Source: Anseranas semipalmata
Taxonomy: Eukaryota > Chordata > Aves > Anseriformes > Anseranatidae
NCBI GenBank assembly: GCA_013399115.1
Contig: VXAA01005665.1
Span: 1,067,373 to 1,131,372, forward strand
Direction: 5' to 3'
Length of the DNA: 64,000 nt
This document shows positions 25,288 through 37,732 of the stretch, piece after piece. Under the pieces are notes generated by a model. It was not told the origin of the DNA, did not search any database, and saw only the letters and a program-made list of their open reading frames with translations. Every line of letters starts with the position of its first letter. Positions within the stretch are counted from its first letter, which is position 1. The position numbers were made by a program, and so were the translations under genes.

Positions 25288-28200
25288 GTGTTGAGTACAA
25301 TACCCACAGGGTGAAACTGGGAATAAAGAGCCTTGCTTTAGGAACATCCTGATAAACATCACTGTTGGTTTTAGGGTGTCTCCTGAGAATCCTGTTACTA
25401 AGAGGTCTTGCCATTGTTAGCACCATGTTCTTCTGAGAGGTATCTCACTGCAGTGTTTTTGTAGTCAAGCTGATTTTTTATTTTTATTTTTTAGCATTGT
25501 CAAGAAGGTCTATCTACTACACAACCAAATTAGTTGGAACCAACCTAGTTCCAAGGATCTAGAATAATTCCTATTAAAATCCCATCTACCAGCTTCTTCA
25601 AAATCAGTTTGACCCAAACAGAAATCTTTTCTGCCATCCTTTTTTTTCCCATATAGTTGCTAATAGCTAACTTTACCTTTATTATGTTTCATGAAAAACT
25701 TATGCTTTTGTAGTATTCTAATCATTACTGCTATTCCATCTTGCTTCTCTTACTCCTGTAACAGAAGGCACTTGTCTAAAGCTCCTGTATTTTGCTGTCC
25801 AAATCCCTTGCATTAATATGCAAATATTTTGCTCGTTTCCTATTGGTTCCCTAATTGGATTGGGCACATCTTTTCACTAGCATGTCTTGTGTATGCAAAT
25901 ACTCTTCATAGCCAGCTTTAGGATTGTTTTTCTCTTCTGTACAGACTGCAACAGTGACAAATCTGAATTTACTGTGGTGTCCTTATGTACTTACTGCCCT
26001 CCTTCTAAGTGCTAAACCAGTGTTTGGAGATTACACAAATTCTCACAATCATCTTTCTTCATTTCTTAGTTTGAAAAGCATCCTGTTGAGCAGTTGAGCC
26101 TAAATAATAGAAAAATGTTTTGAGGCAGTCCCTCCTTTGAGAAGGGGTTGTGTTTCCAGTGAAAGCATTCCATTTTTTTTTTTCCAGTTCTGGTGCTGGA
26201 GCAATTTACTGCTGTTGGTTGTCTTTGTTATATTCCTTTCTTTTCCCCTGTATTTCCTTTATGAAGAACAGGAAGAATTATGACCCAGATTTCTCAATCT
26301 TTGCTGGTCTTTTTTTTTTTCTTTATCATCATGTTTGTTACATTTGACGATGTGTTAATTTCTACCAACAATGTTTAAATATGAAAGTGCTGAAAGACTA
26401 AGCATGGAAAGAATAAGAATAAACAGTCTGTTGATTATACAGGGGCACGTCACTAGTTCCTTACAAAGTAATGCAAGAATACTGTCCTGTTAGAAACAAG
26501 AGCATCAAGTTCATGTGTTTTTTAAGTACTTCTCCAGATTTTAGAAGCTATTTTGTTGGCAAAAAATGTCTAGGTCAGCATTCTGAATTGATTTTCTGTA
26601 AGCATATGTATTTATGAAATTCTCTGTGAATAGGATTTAATCTCTTACGTGATATAGGAATTAAACAGAAGATTAATTTGTCCCAAAGCAATCATACTAT
26701 TTCCAGTCTTTAATGTCCGTAATGTCTCCAAATCTTTTGATGTAGCAGTCATGTTAATGCATTAATAGTAGTAATGCCCTGGCTTCATCTATTTATTTAT
26801 TTAGTAGTAGTGTTGTGTGCATCCCATATTTCTGTAGATTCCTGAAGGGAAAATAACTTTGTGGTTGGGTGGGTGTCCAAACAGCAATTTGAGCCTTAGG
26901 TGACGCCTAGCAGCCCGGATGACATTCAGTTATCTCTGCACCCTTGTGCCTTCTCTCATTGTATCCAACGCCAACACGAGGCAAAGCCAGGTAGCTGAAG
27001 CAGGGAGCAGAGTGGGAAGGAAGTGGACTGTAGTGGCAATGGGCAAATGCCTCGATGTCAGATCGTCTTGTGTCCCATCTCCAGCACAGCCTGGCAGCTT
27101 TTCTTCTGCCTCGGGGTGCTAAAGCCAGCAGATCCAGCCGGCAGATCACACCTGGTGTGCCACATGGGCAATGAAGTCCCCCAAAGGTCCTTGCTCTGAG
27201 GTCTTACAGGAAGCAGCACAAACCAGGAGGCAAGGCATGTGGTTGTACAGCACGTTCTAGGTGCAAAAGCTGTGGTTTCCAAGGAAAATCTTAATTACAG
27301 AGTCGGGTGGCATTTGCATAACAATAATTTGGGAATAGGGTAGAGTTAGAAATGAGGCATAGGTCAGTGGAACGACATGACAGATTGGATAAATTGCAGG
27401 TTGAGGGATGAGTGGGGGTAGGGAGGTGGAGATGGAGGCAGCAGTACTGTGAGAGATTTGTTAGGGCACTGACGAAGGTGGCAGAGATTTAAAATTTGGG
27501 TTTTGGGGAGACCTGAGGTTTCATAGGGAGGGGTGCAGAGAGGTAGGGTTGTTAGACCAAGTTTTGGAAAGTAATTTCTGTATGGGGAATGTTGACTATG
27601 ACGTCAAAATATATTTGGTAAACTTAGGAGAGCTATATCTTTTTCCTTATTTTCAATACTGTCGGAGGGAATTTAATAACTTTTCAAATACTTTGTTATT
27701 ATTCAATGGAAGGTGTTATAAATCAGAAAAGTTGCTTGTCTCTGGTAAAAGCATTATTACACTACAGCAACACAAACCAAGTTCCATATGAAAAGAGAGG
27801 AGTTTAGTTTTAACTACTGCAGACTGCATTTAATATGTTTATTGGTGTTTGTGCCAATGGTATGTATACTTTCCCATTCTCAGCTTCAAACCTTTTCAGC
27901 AAGAGCAAACCTCTAATTCCTTCTGTAATGCAATGCTGTTGTTGTCCAAGCTATGCGGATAATTTAATTTGAAGAAGGTTTCACAGCTTTCTCATGTAGA
28001 GAAGTGAAGCATCAGGTTTGGATAGATTATATATTTGGAAACTGATCCTGTAAACATTTACTAATGTGCTTAAAGTTAAGCCTGTAATTCTCCTGAAGTC
28101 AGTGAGTTAACCTGTGTATTTAAAGTTGAGGCTGAACTCAATGCAAGTGTCTGAAAGATCTTAATTATAGTAGTGTGTCTATAAGAAGTAAATGGCTCCC

Positions 28201-28731
28201 TTGACTCTGAGCCAACTTTTGTACTGGTATGTCGGCCAGTGCCTTTGGGTTGTAGGTTTTCTTGCTTATTGTTTCCAGTGTTCCAGAAAATGTCTGTGAA
28301 TGTATCTTTAAAAAAAAAAGGGGGAGGGATGAGACAGGACAGGGACGACCCATGAGACAGGACTGATTTGTTTTTGTTTGTTTGTTTGTTTTAAATAAAA
28401 CCAGGTCAATGATGGGACAATGCAGAATGATTTTGAAATGACTCAATAATTAGCTTAGTGACTTACTGTTGGATTACTAACTGAGCTTCAAAAAGTAGTT
28501 TGAGTGCCTTCAAAGTGACATCAGAATTCACACAAGATTATCTGAAGTTATTTGGTGTAAAGAAGCCTTATGATCAGAAGATGTGCTTTCCAAATTGCCA
28601 TGCAATGAAAGAGTTTACTGTGAAGTTAGGTTAAGGTGTTTGTTTTTTCTTCTCTCCCCCTGCCCAGCTCACTAAAGAAAAAAAAAAGAAAATCAGCTCA
28701 TGCATTTGTGTGTATCTCAGTACCTGATCAG

Positions 28732-28747
28732 GCAGCAGCAGCAGCAG
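28732..28747. repeat. short (CAG)5 run
   Basis: Five consecutive CAG units. The open frame over it reads a short poly-Gln, but nothing else supports coding. Confidence 0.8.
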
Positions 28748-29619
28748 AATTCATCAAAGTCATTTCCTCCCTCCAATGACCTCAAACGTTTCCCCTTGTT
28801 AGCCCAAGGTTGCAGCATCTATGTATTGCAACAAACACTTGTGTCTCATAAAATTATGTTTTATTGCAGTTTCTTGTCAAAATTGGCATTGTTAGTGACA
28901 ATTGCAATCACTGTCATCTGAGTAGGCAGATTTATATCCTGCTTGCAAGATAAGCGCAGTATGCTTTTCCTGAGAAATCAGCACTTGAATTAAGTACTCA
29001 AAACATTCTTCTAAACTGTGCTCTTTTTTTGTCATTTTTCTGTTCTTTGTTGGTCTCACTTATGTCAAATGAATTTATGGAAATGCCTCATTTTTTTTTC
29101 CTGGTTTTATCCCAGTACTTTTTGTCACAGTTGGAGGCTTCTTGTCCAATTTCATAGCTAGCCATGTAACTGATTTTCTTTTAATGTCACGTAATTTCTC
29201 CAGTTTGATGTTTCTTTTTTCATTTCTCACATTCTTTCCCTGTATCTCCCATTCTTTCCCTATATACATGGAACATTCTGCATCTTCCTGCTTTCTATGG
29301 GACATGCAAATCCCTCCCTCCCTTGATCCCCCCATTTCTCTTCCCCTATCTCTTTTTTATCTTGTTGATATCTCGAGAATAGTCAAATTTGTCCTGCATA
29401 TAAACTGTATCCTTAAACATTTAAAAATATTTATTCTCTGTTGACATATTTTTGTATGCTTGAATCTCATTTTTATCTTTTTTTTTTTCAGTGGTCCAAA
29501 AGAATAGATGACAAGGGAAAAAAAGAATAGGAAAATACAAGTCATTAAAAAATCATTGTGACTGTAAAGGTAGAAGCGGTCAGATTATCTTGAAGAGTGT
29601 TTCCACTAAGAGTCTGCAC

Positions 29620-29645
29620 TTCTATAGTTGGAAAAGACCATAAGT
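29620..29645 (-). mobile_element. Possible short CR1 3'-end remnant, antisense
   Basis: The string tctatagttggaaaagacca resembles the reverse complement of the CR1 terminus (…ggttggaaaagacc…). Only about 25 bases match and nothing downstream extends it, so this is tentative. Confidence 0.28.
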
Positions 29646-30337
29646 AAAATTTCAGGAATATACAGGTATCTGAGAAGAACATAAAAATGAGGGGGGAAAG
29701 AAGTCAGATTTCAGTCTGTCACCTGATCTGAGAGGGTTTTTATTACTATATGTTTAACATGTGTAACTAGTTACTTTCTTGTAATACATGTGGGCAGAAG
29801 GTATTAAGGAGAAGGGTGAATGAGAATCAGATTGTCTTGGAGCCCTTTGAAAAAATGATAGATCTCCTACATGCTGTTTTTAGTTTGTTTTTAACTTAGC
29901 ATGTGAAGATAAATGTCCAGTCAGTCACTAGATCTGAAGACAGATTATTTTTAAAGTCTTTACATTTTCATTTAAAGATATTTAGAGGAGATCCTGAGAT
30001 AGAATAACATGGAATGCACTGCAGAACTGGGTGCACAGGTGGTTATGGGAGACTCCCATAAAACTCCCAATACCTTTCTCCTTTCCAGCTGACTGCCACC
30101 ATATTGCAATCAGAGTTGAAGTTAAAATGCAGAAAGGAATGAGGGGCTTGTATTGCAAAAAACATTTGCAACACAGCTAAGTTGGCCAAGCAAGGTGAGG
30201 CCCTACATTCATCTTTATATCACATCTTTCCCTGTATTAATAAATTTAAATCAGGTACAAAGTATTAAAAGATATCCTACACATTGATAGCATAAACCCC
30301 ATTATTTTTGGGGTCATCAGTGTGTCAACTCCAGATT

Positions 30338-30355
30338 AAAAAAAAAAAAAAAAAA
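30338..30355. repeat. poly(A) run
   Basis: An uninterrupted A run of about 18 bases. The sequence 5' of it matches nothing I recognise. Confidence 0.9.
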
Positions 30356-30891
30356 GCCCTGAATACACAGACTTTGTAAACCTTCCTACCCCATTAAAAT
30401 TTCAGTGTTTGAAACCCCACAAATCTGATAATGGGAGACTGCTCACCAGCTGTGCCAGCTGAAACCCTCTAACTGCTTGGCCCAGGGAGTACTGAAGCCC
30501 TACATCTCCTTGACCAGAGAGCTTCATGCTGCTTTGGAGTGCTTTTCTCTTGAATCTTATTTCACGGGTCCTTGAAAGGTGAGAAAAGAGCTGAGCTTGC
30601 TGCAATCAAAGCTGGCAAGAGGTTTTGTTTTTAGCAAAGCAGAGCACTTGAACACTTCCTCAGTACCAGGCTTGACATGGGTAATTGAAATTCCAGCGTG
30701 ATCTTTGCATCAGTTGGACTAAAGTTAAAGCATGTTTGAGGGGCTGCTGGCTTCATTCCTTTAGCTTCCAGGGGTGATGTGAAGGTATGGGTGCCTAAGA
30801 AAGTTAGCACCTCAGCACTGGAGCGTAGAATAAGTCAAAATAAGAGAGAACTTAGGAGAGAAGGCATTTTGAGGAGAGTTCAATGTACTCT

Positions 30892-30921
30892 GGGCCCGGG
30901 TAAAGGGAGGTGGGGGGAGGG
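30892..30921 (+). other. Potential G-quadruplex tract
   Basis: Five runs of three or more G lie within 30 bases (GGG, CCC, GGG, then GGG, GGGGGG, GGG), with loops of seven bases or fewer between the usable runs. This meets the usual sequence rule for an intramolecular quadruplex on the + strand, which is also the transcribed RNA strand of the CADM2 intron. Formation is inferred, not shown. Confidence 0.5.
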
Positions 30922-32600
30922 CACAAAGATAGCCCTGAAATAAGCAGCAGAGGGTTTTGAATGAAATGTGCTAACGCAGATTTTACATACCTCTTAAACC
31001 GAGCCGTGTGGCTGTTACTCAGATCTGCCTAAAAGTGTTTCCAACTTCTGCACCAATTTGAATTTCAGACTTTCTCCTGGTAGGCTTTCCCCTGTCCTCC
31101 CACCAGGCCCTAAATCTCTTTCATTTTCAGTGTTCTGTCACTTCTGTCATTCAAGTACGAAGGCCTTGCGGCTATAAAGGTCTCTGTAATGGTACTTGCT
31201 GGGCTGTTCATGGCAAATTATCTTACAACACATTGTTTCCCTATTTCTCTCTGCCTCGTTCCCTTGAGTGTGTGATGTGAGCTTCTACTTGACATAAATT
31301 GTGTATCCTGGGGGAGCATAATAGAAGAACACAGAATGCCAGTCAATCTGTAAAATACAAAGACGTGCTTAAAATGGCGGGGGGGACGGAGGAGGTGGGG
31401 ATTTTTAGAAGAAGAACACTGTGCGGTAGGAGTGAGAGAGCTGGGCTGGTGTCAGGAGGATGCCAGTAAAACACAACCGGTGTCACTTATGATTGGAATA
31501 AGCCATTTAATCTTAAAACCCTTTGAGCTTTGTGTTTCACCCATTGCTATTCACTTATCTGCAGTATGGTAATGTTTTCATTATTCTTTGTATTGCTGTT
31601 GAATGCATTGCAATGTGAAGTCAGATTGTAGCATGAAAGTTCACTAGAATGCTAGGTTTGTATTTTCTCTAAACCAGTGTGAAAGGAAGCTTATTTTTTC
31701 TGATATTAAACTCCGTAAGCTGGCCTTCAAAATACACAGATATGGCCTTATACACCTCTAGATTCATTCTTGGTCGGAAGAAGAGACTGTCCTGCTGAGA
31801 GAGGTTTCGGCAACTGGGGAAGCCTAGAAAATTGATCTGAAACAGAAGCTGTAGCGAAGCGGCACCTCAAACTTATTTTATTTCCCATTGATTTCAATTT
31901 TCTATCAAAAGGTAATGATCACAGTGCTTTCTAGTGGGGATTAACATCTACTTTTTCTAAGAATAAAGGGCAAAAATGACATACAGATTCCAGAAGAGAT
32001 GTCATTTAGCTATGTCAAAGAAAGTATCAGGGACTTTAATAACCTAGTTTCCTGTTAAATCTCTAGGCCATTGCTTGAGTTAGGAGCATAGGGAAAATGT
32101 ATTTCATCTTCAAAGACTTGAAGATGAGGTTTATAACTTTTTTAAAGAGGAAAAAAGAATCCTCCCTGCTGAAATGAGGCAAGATAAAGTTGCAACCCAA
32201 GATGGATATTTTTCCCTGAAGATTTGAAAATTAAACCACCTGCTTTAAATGAGGGTTTGAAAAAATGCAGTGTGCTGAACCACTGTCTACTGTGAAAAGA
32301 GAGGTGAAGAAAATTATATATTTTTACTTCTATATGGGTCTAAATAAATAAAATAGACTTTGGATTCTGCAAATAGAACAAGAGCTAAAAAAGAATACTT
32401 TAATATTTTAGCTGGAGTCAGAACCGGGTTAAGTATTTTGGGGGAAAGATTGCACTTATTAGTAGCACTTCATATGTCCCTGTCATACTATTTGAAGAGA
32501 ACTTGCCTGTGAAGTATGTTTCACTATATTTTTAGCTGAATCTGATAGCTTGCCTACACACTTTTATCATTCTGCTTTAGGAAATGGTAAACTGCTCGCG

Positions 32601-32608
32601 GTCACGTG
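32601..32608. promoter_or_regulatory. E-box/CLEAR-like GTCACGTG octamer
   Basis: GTCACGTG is the high-affinity E-box used by USF and MITF/TFEB-type bHLH-zip factors. It sits at the edge of a locally GC-richer patch (32.59-32.83 kb) in which both strands are open for 60-95 codons. No transcript start is evident. It is a single motif, so treat it as a hint only. Confidence 0.25.
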
Positions 32609-33305
32609 TGGCTATCCACGTATGTATCAGGTAAACCAGCAGGCTTACAGTGACCGTCGGGGTGGGGGTGTTAGGATAGGCTTTAGTTTCCGGTCTTTTG
32701 GAACAAGCCCAGCGACTGCTGCTTTGTCCTTCGCTTGTTCCTCCGCAGCAGCCTGCTGTCATCTCGTGTGCTCCAAATTTGAGCGGGAAAGCCTGCAGTT
32801 CTTCTTCTGTGTTGGTTTCGAGTCTGTCTACTAAAACTCCCTGCACACACCAACTTGCAGAGTTCAGTGAGGCTATCAGAAAGAAATACTGACTTAGTTA
32901 GGTCTTGAATCAGAAGTAGCACAGCCACGGCATAGCCATGCATCAAAGCCATCTGGGCGTATTGATAGAGGTGTAACAGCTGGCTTCTGGATATCAGTGC
33001 CTCGGAGGGGGGCGGGAAAAGGCGATGTGTTGTGCCTCATTGGACCACATAGGCATTCCCCACACTTCACTAATACTTTAAATTCTCCCGAGTCTTGAAT
33101 AAAAATGAACCTGTTCTGAAATCTCCTTGTTTTGGGAGAAGAAAAAGCTTTTCTGAAAATTAACTGTTCATGATGGAGGAAATCCTTGAATTGACATGCT
33201 GGTTATGTTCTCAAGTGCCATTTCTGTTCATGGAATTTAGTGCATCACTCTCAATCAGTACTTCAAAATTTTATCCAGCTGCGTCACTGAAGAAGGAAGA
33301 AGTTT

Positions 33306-33358
33306 AAAAAAAAAAAAAGGGAAAGGAAAAGGAAAAAAAGGAAAGGGAGGTGGGAAAG
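33306..33358. repeat. Purine (A/G) tract
   Basis: A run of A followed by GGGAAAGG, GGAAAA and GGAAAGGG units. All purine except one T near the 3' end; it is a simple repeat with triplex-forming potential. Confidence 0.85.
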
Positions 33359-34211
33359 ACAATAACTTTTTCTGACATTTCTCAATATATCCATCTTTGT
33401 GTTGGTAGCAATTATTCTTCACAAAAGATTAGACCTACGAGCAAAAGGCAAAAGGTAGTATTTTTGTCTCTTGCTTATTGAATGACTCGCAACACTCATG
33501 TACAGGAACCCTAGCACCCTAGCATAGTTGTGGTATTGGAGGTTTCTGCATAATTCATCATAAAAGAACATGAGGCATTCAGCAGTCAGTGCTCATTCAG
33601 AGATGTTCTGCATTACTAGCAGCACTAGTAAATATGCCTGCTCCATACATAATTTATGGTTTTCAGCAGAGGTAGTTTTATGCTTCATAATAGGCCAGCT
33701 TTGATCCCTTAAAATTTGTTTGTAAAACTTAAAGGTTGGTTACAAAACAAAGACTTTAAAATCTCTTTCCTGCATTTCTTGTTTCAACAGTCTTCATTTT
33801 CACATCCCGTTAACAAGGTTGAAATTGATTCTGACCCACTTTTGGGGAAATGAGCCTTCCTATAATGGATTTTGTGTGTAAGACTTTTTATCAGCCAATT
33901 CCCTCCACACCCAACTTGAAGTGGAATGAAAATTGGTTTAGAAACCTTAGTTTAGTCTATTCTATATTTCTACTTAAAGAATGTATTGTTTTTTCTTGTG
34001 ACCTGCAGGAGGAAAATGTAGATATATTTTGTGTACTGTGAATCCCTCTTTTAATGCTGAGATGCAACTACAGATCATGTATAAATATAAATGAATGTAT
34101 TGAATTCACTGAAATGTGCAGGTTTTGATTTGTGGGAAAGTTCCACATTAAAATAATCCAAATTAGACAAAAACAATTGCATCTTTAAAATTCAGTAAGG
34201 TATCAAGGTAC

Positions 34212-34229
34212 AAAAAAAAAAAAAAAAAA
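34212..34229. repeat. poly(A) run
   Basis: An uninterrupted A run of about 18 bases followed by GGG. No retrocopy is recognised 5' of it. Confidence 0.9.
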
Positions 34230-35730
34230 GGGTCTAAAACAGTTTGCTAAAACTTAAATATTTTCTTTTATACCTTGTCTTTAGTTTGTTTAACATACCT
34301 TATACATGTGAATTTAAACATCAAATGTAGAAAGCAATATTTTAAAATAGCAATCTAAAATGCATCTCTAAATGGAAATTCAAAATGTTCCTCTCTAGTG
34401 TTTCAAATGCTGTAAAATTATTTTCTTCTAAGCAGAATGTCATCATCAGAATTGATACACTTCTGTGAAATGTTTCAGTGCTGACATATTAGCACTTTCT
34501 GATTGATTTTGTTCTTTCACCCTTCTCCCTGTTCATCCAATTTTCTCTGAAATGTTTCCTTTGTTTTGTTTTGTTTTCATTTCCAGTTAGCACTATACCT
34601 CAACCTATTGTCATTCTTTGTTTTTAAAAGCGTTGTTCACACCTAAGCTAGTTCAGCAAGAAATTTTAGAATTTACTAATAGTTTTCAGTATTTCAGCGA
34701 ATACTAAGATCTGCCTTTTGGAAATAGGTCTTATGTATGTGTCAAGTTAGGCATACTAAAGACCCATTAAAAATTGCTCACTGCTATTCAGACATCCTGC
34801 CATAATCTTTTGTCTCTGGCTTTCCTGTTCAGTCATCTGCGGGTAGTGTGCCCAAAGCAGAGATTTAAATATTCTCTGTCAGCAGTCCAGCTCAGCTGCT
34901 CCTCTCTTTTGCCCGCTGTACCCACCCACTGTACCCGCTTTCCGACTCACTGCATCAGATTCAGTTTATTCAGTGTTTTCTGCAGGACATTGTGTATCGT
35001 TGGTCTCTCCTACATTTCTGCTGTTATGTTTGAATGTTCTAAATGTTCTAACTCATGGTTTGTTTGTGTTTTTTTATTTTATTATTTATTTTCTTTATGT
35101 AATGTCCTTTTTTTGAGTCAGAGACTGTCTTCATGTTTATGACAAATTTATATAAATTTGCTCCCGGATGTTTTTTAATAGTAATTAAAGCCTACATATA
35201 TACCATATATAGAAGATGGAGTATGGGGTAGAACTGGCTCTTTTGCTGTCTCTTTGACCTATCTTCTGTGGTCATTAATCTGTGGATGATCATATACCAT
35301 CAAAGCTTTTTCTGGCTTGTTGTGAGCGTGCTTGCTTAGAGGATAGATGTAGCTTTCCTGTTTCATTAGTAATAGCACAACTACACTGGGCAGCTGTATG
35401 AGAGCTAGAAAAATTAACATCTACTTTTTATCTCCATTTTCTATTTTAATACTTTTAGTACTGTTGCATCATCTGTGAGCATATAAGGGAGAACAACGAC
35501 AACAAAGTTTACTTTCCTGGATAACTCTGGCTGGCAGAGCTAGCAAATGTTGCCTGGAGCCGTGAGGAGAGGGGACGGGTCGTAGTTTCTCAGCGTAACT
35601 GCTTTTACCATAGATGTTGTCATCTCTTTTATTAGATGTCTATGATTTCTGTAATTTGGGAGCAAAGGTTTGGTATAATCTATCTTTTGCATTAGTAAGC
35701 GTATCAGCGTGTATTCATACTGCACAACTT

Positions 35731-36034
35731 GCGCTGCTGCGTTCAGCGCAGCGAGAAGGACGTTCCCCCAGGTCCCCCCGCTGAGCTTCGCTTAATGCCA
35801 CGCAGCTCAGCAGCCCGACCCTTCTTGAAGGCCGGGCCACGCGTCTCGCTTCAGGGCCAGGAGGCAGCTGCGAACCCTGGTTCTGGCTCGAACAGCCCCG
35901 GACAGACGTCCCCTCCCTGCACGGCCCGTGGGCACGACCCACTCGTGGGCAGCGCCTCGAGCCCTGTCCTGAAGCGCTGGGTCCGCCGCGGGCGAGCGCT
36001 CCCGCGAGTGCCGTCGTCGGGAACAGAGCTTCCG
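35731..36034. promoter_or_regulatory. Isolated CpG island inside the CADM2 intron; candidate internal promoter
   Basis: About 300 bases contain roughly 35 CpG dinucleotides by eye, including CGCG and CCGCCGCGGGCG clusters, while the surrounding kilobases are AT-rich and CpG-poor. Such density normally marks an unmethylated promoter or enhancer in the germ line. It lies 21.3 kb upstream of the first Ig exon. I recall that mammalian CADM2 has a second promoter closer to this exon than the main one, so this is a plausible counterpart. I see no ATG with a signal peptide followed by a phase-1 donor next to it, so any first exon would be non-coding or further off, or the promoter may serve another RNA. 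The 175-codon plus-strand and 137-codon minus-strand open frames across it are explained by scarce stop codons in GC-rich DNA. Confidence 0.65.
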
Positions 36035-36884
36035 TGTGCAAGCTCTGCACAGGGGGGTTGCTGGGTCTGTTGGATTTTTTTCTTTCTTCACTGGGATGTC
36101 GTCCTTCTGCATACCAGGCCTGAAGCAACGGTATCTGTAGCAGCAGTGGTTGTAGCAGTCGACAGTGAATGGGTTTTCTGTATCACTGTATCGGTTCTCA
36201 AATATAGACCAGAACAGAGCTTTTGTGCTTCTGCTGCTGTCATAGCAGCAGCTTAAGGGATTTGGTGTGGCTTTTGGAACAAATGAGTCAGAATGCAGCA
36301 GTGGTGAAACAATTCTCTTTCACGTTTTCATCTCTATGTGAAGAAGTAAGCGGAGTGACTCTTTCTTGTTATCCTCTCTTGTTCTTTGGTGTTGTTTTCT
36401 TTTTTATTGAAGCTTCAGCTCTTGGAATCACTGGATGATTTTTTCCATATGGCATTACATGAAAAAATGGAAATATTTATGCAAATCCTAAGTCAGAATT
36501 ACAACTGATTTTTTTTCTTATTATTTTTATGCTTTCTTAGAGCGGGTTCATTTATTTTAAACATTTTACTGATGTAATACTTGGATGGAGCTATTGTAAA
36601 GATTAGGCAAATAAAAACAAGTTGTCTTTATTGGCCAGTGGAGGTCTACAACAGCTGTATGTAAGTGGTTCTTGCTAAAAACATAAGTATGGTCTGTTCT
36701 CATTTTTACTGTTGCCATGAAGCAAAGCCACTACAAGCTATTACACAGGACATGATCTGAGGACCTGTATGTAGTCCCAAAAAGGAAAGTTTCCATGCAA
36801 GGGGAATGAGATGCGCCAGCTACAGCAAATTTAATCTTTCAGAATAATTGCCAAGAAGCAGTGTAAATAACGTCTGAGTTTTTC

Positions 36885-36950
36885 AGCGGAACAGACGCCG
36901 TAGCAGTGGCTTGTTTGGACATCGTAACAGTCGCCTTGTTTTGTTCCGCT
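36885..36950. repeat. Inverted repeat agcggaaca / tgttccgct
   Basis: A perfect 9-bp inverted repeat with arms at 36885-36893 and 36942-36950, separated by 48 bases. The interval is CpG-richer than its surroundings. It could be a pair of transcription-factor sites or chance. Confidence 0.5.
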
Positions 36951-37690
36951 CAAAACACGAGGCGGGATTTTGTTTTAGTGAAAGTCAGCCAATTATTGTT
37001 AGTCTAATTTTAAAGATGTAAACTTCCTTTGTCAACTGTTATTGTAAGTTGTTTCTGTAAGCATAGAGTAATGTTAAGTAAGAGAATGCTCAGGCTGGGT
37101 TTTCAGTCATCTTCTACAATCATACCCCATTGTTCTTCAGTGCGTATCTACTATGTGTTATCTGCATATAAGTTTCTCTTGCACACAGGAAATCACAGGA
37201 GTGCGATTTAGTGCCCGTTTTCTCTGCTACAAGTTGCTGTGAGAGAAGCTTTTCCCAGTCCTTACAGCTTGTCTTTGTCCACCACCTCAGTTCACCTACT
37301 GATTCTGCTGAATGGTTGCCAGCCAGCTTAGGACCATTGAAATTGGATCAATTCATAGATTCAGTTCAAGGTCAGGCCAGCCTAAATGCTGAAGCATTAC
37401 ATAGGGCACAGTAACCAGAACTTGGCGAGGGAAATGAGCATCTAGAGAAAAGAAGCAGAGATCTTCTAGAGACCGCTGCCAATGAAATGGTAAGGTAGAC
37501 TCATGATCTCAGTCTGTCACGCATGAGAGGCATGTTTGGCAAAAGGCTTCAAGGCAACTGCTTTTTTGATGGCAGAAATTATAAGTTATACATGGAAGAA
37601 TATCTGATTTAGACATTATTTAATTATGGATTGAATTAATCAAGAAGATGAGATCCTCTTTTATTCCCCTGATTGTTTTTTTTCGGTTTT

Positions 37691-37730
<40 letters not shown>
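37691..37730. repeat. (TTG)13 trinucleotide microsatellite
   Basis: About 40 bases of perfect TTG units, flanked on both sides by T runs. It is likely length-polymorphic. Confidence 0.97.

Positions 37731-37732
<2 letters not shown>

Noticed and set aside
35729..36256. 175-codon plus-strand and 137-codon minus-strand open frames across the CpG island as protein genes
   Set aside because: Both strands are open because GC-rich DNA has few stops. Translations are Pro/Arg/Ser/Gly-rich without domains, and no matching splice phase to CADM2 was found.
36223..36438. Possible CADM2 alternative first exon (ATG near 36285 with hydrophobic stretch and GTAAGC donor)
   Set aside because: The donor at about 36343 leaves phase 0, but the microexon and Ig exon require phase 1, so splicing would read the wrong frame.
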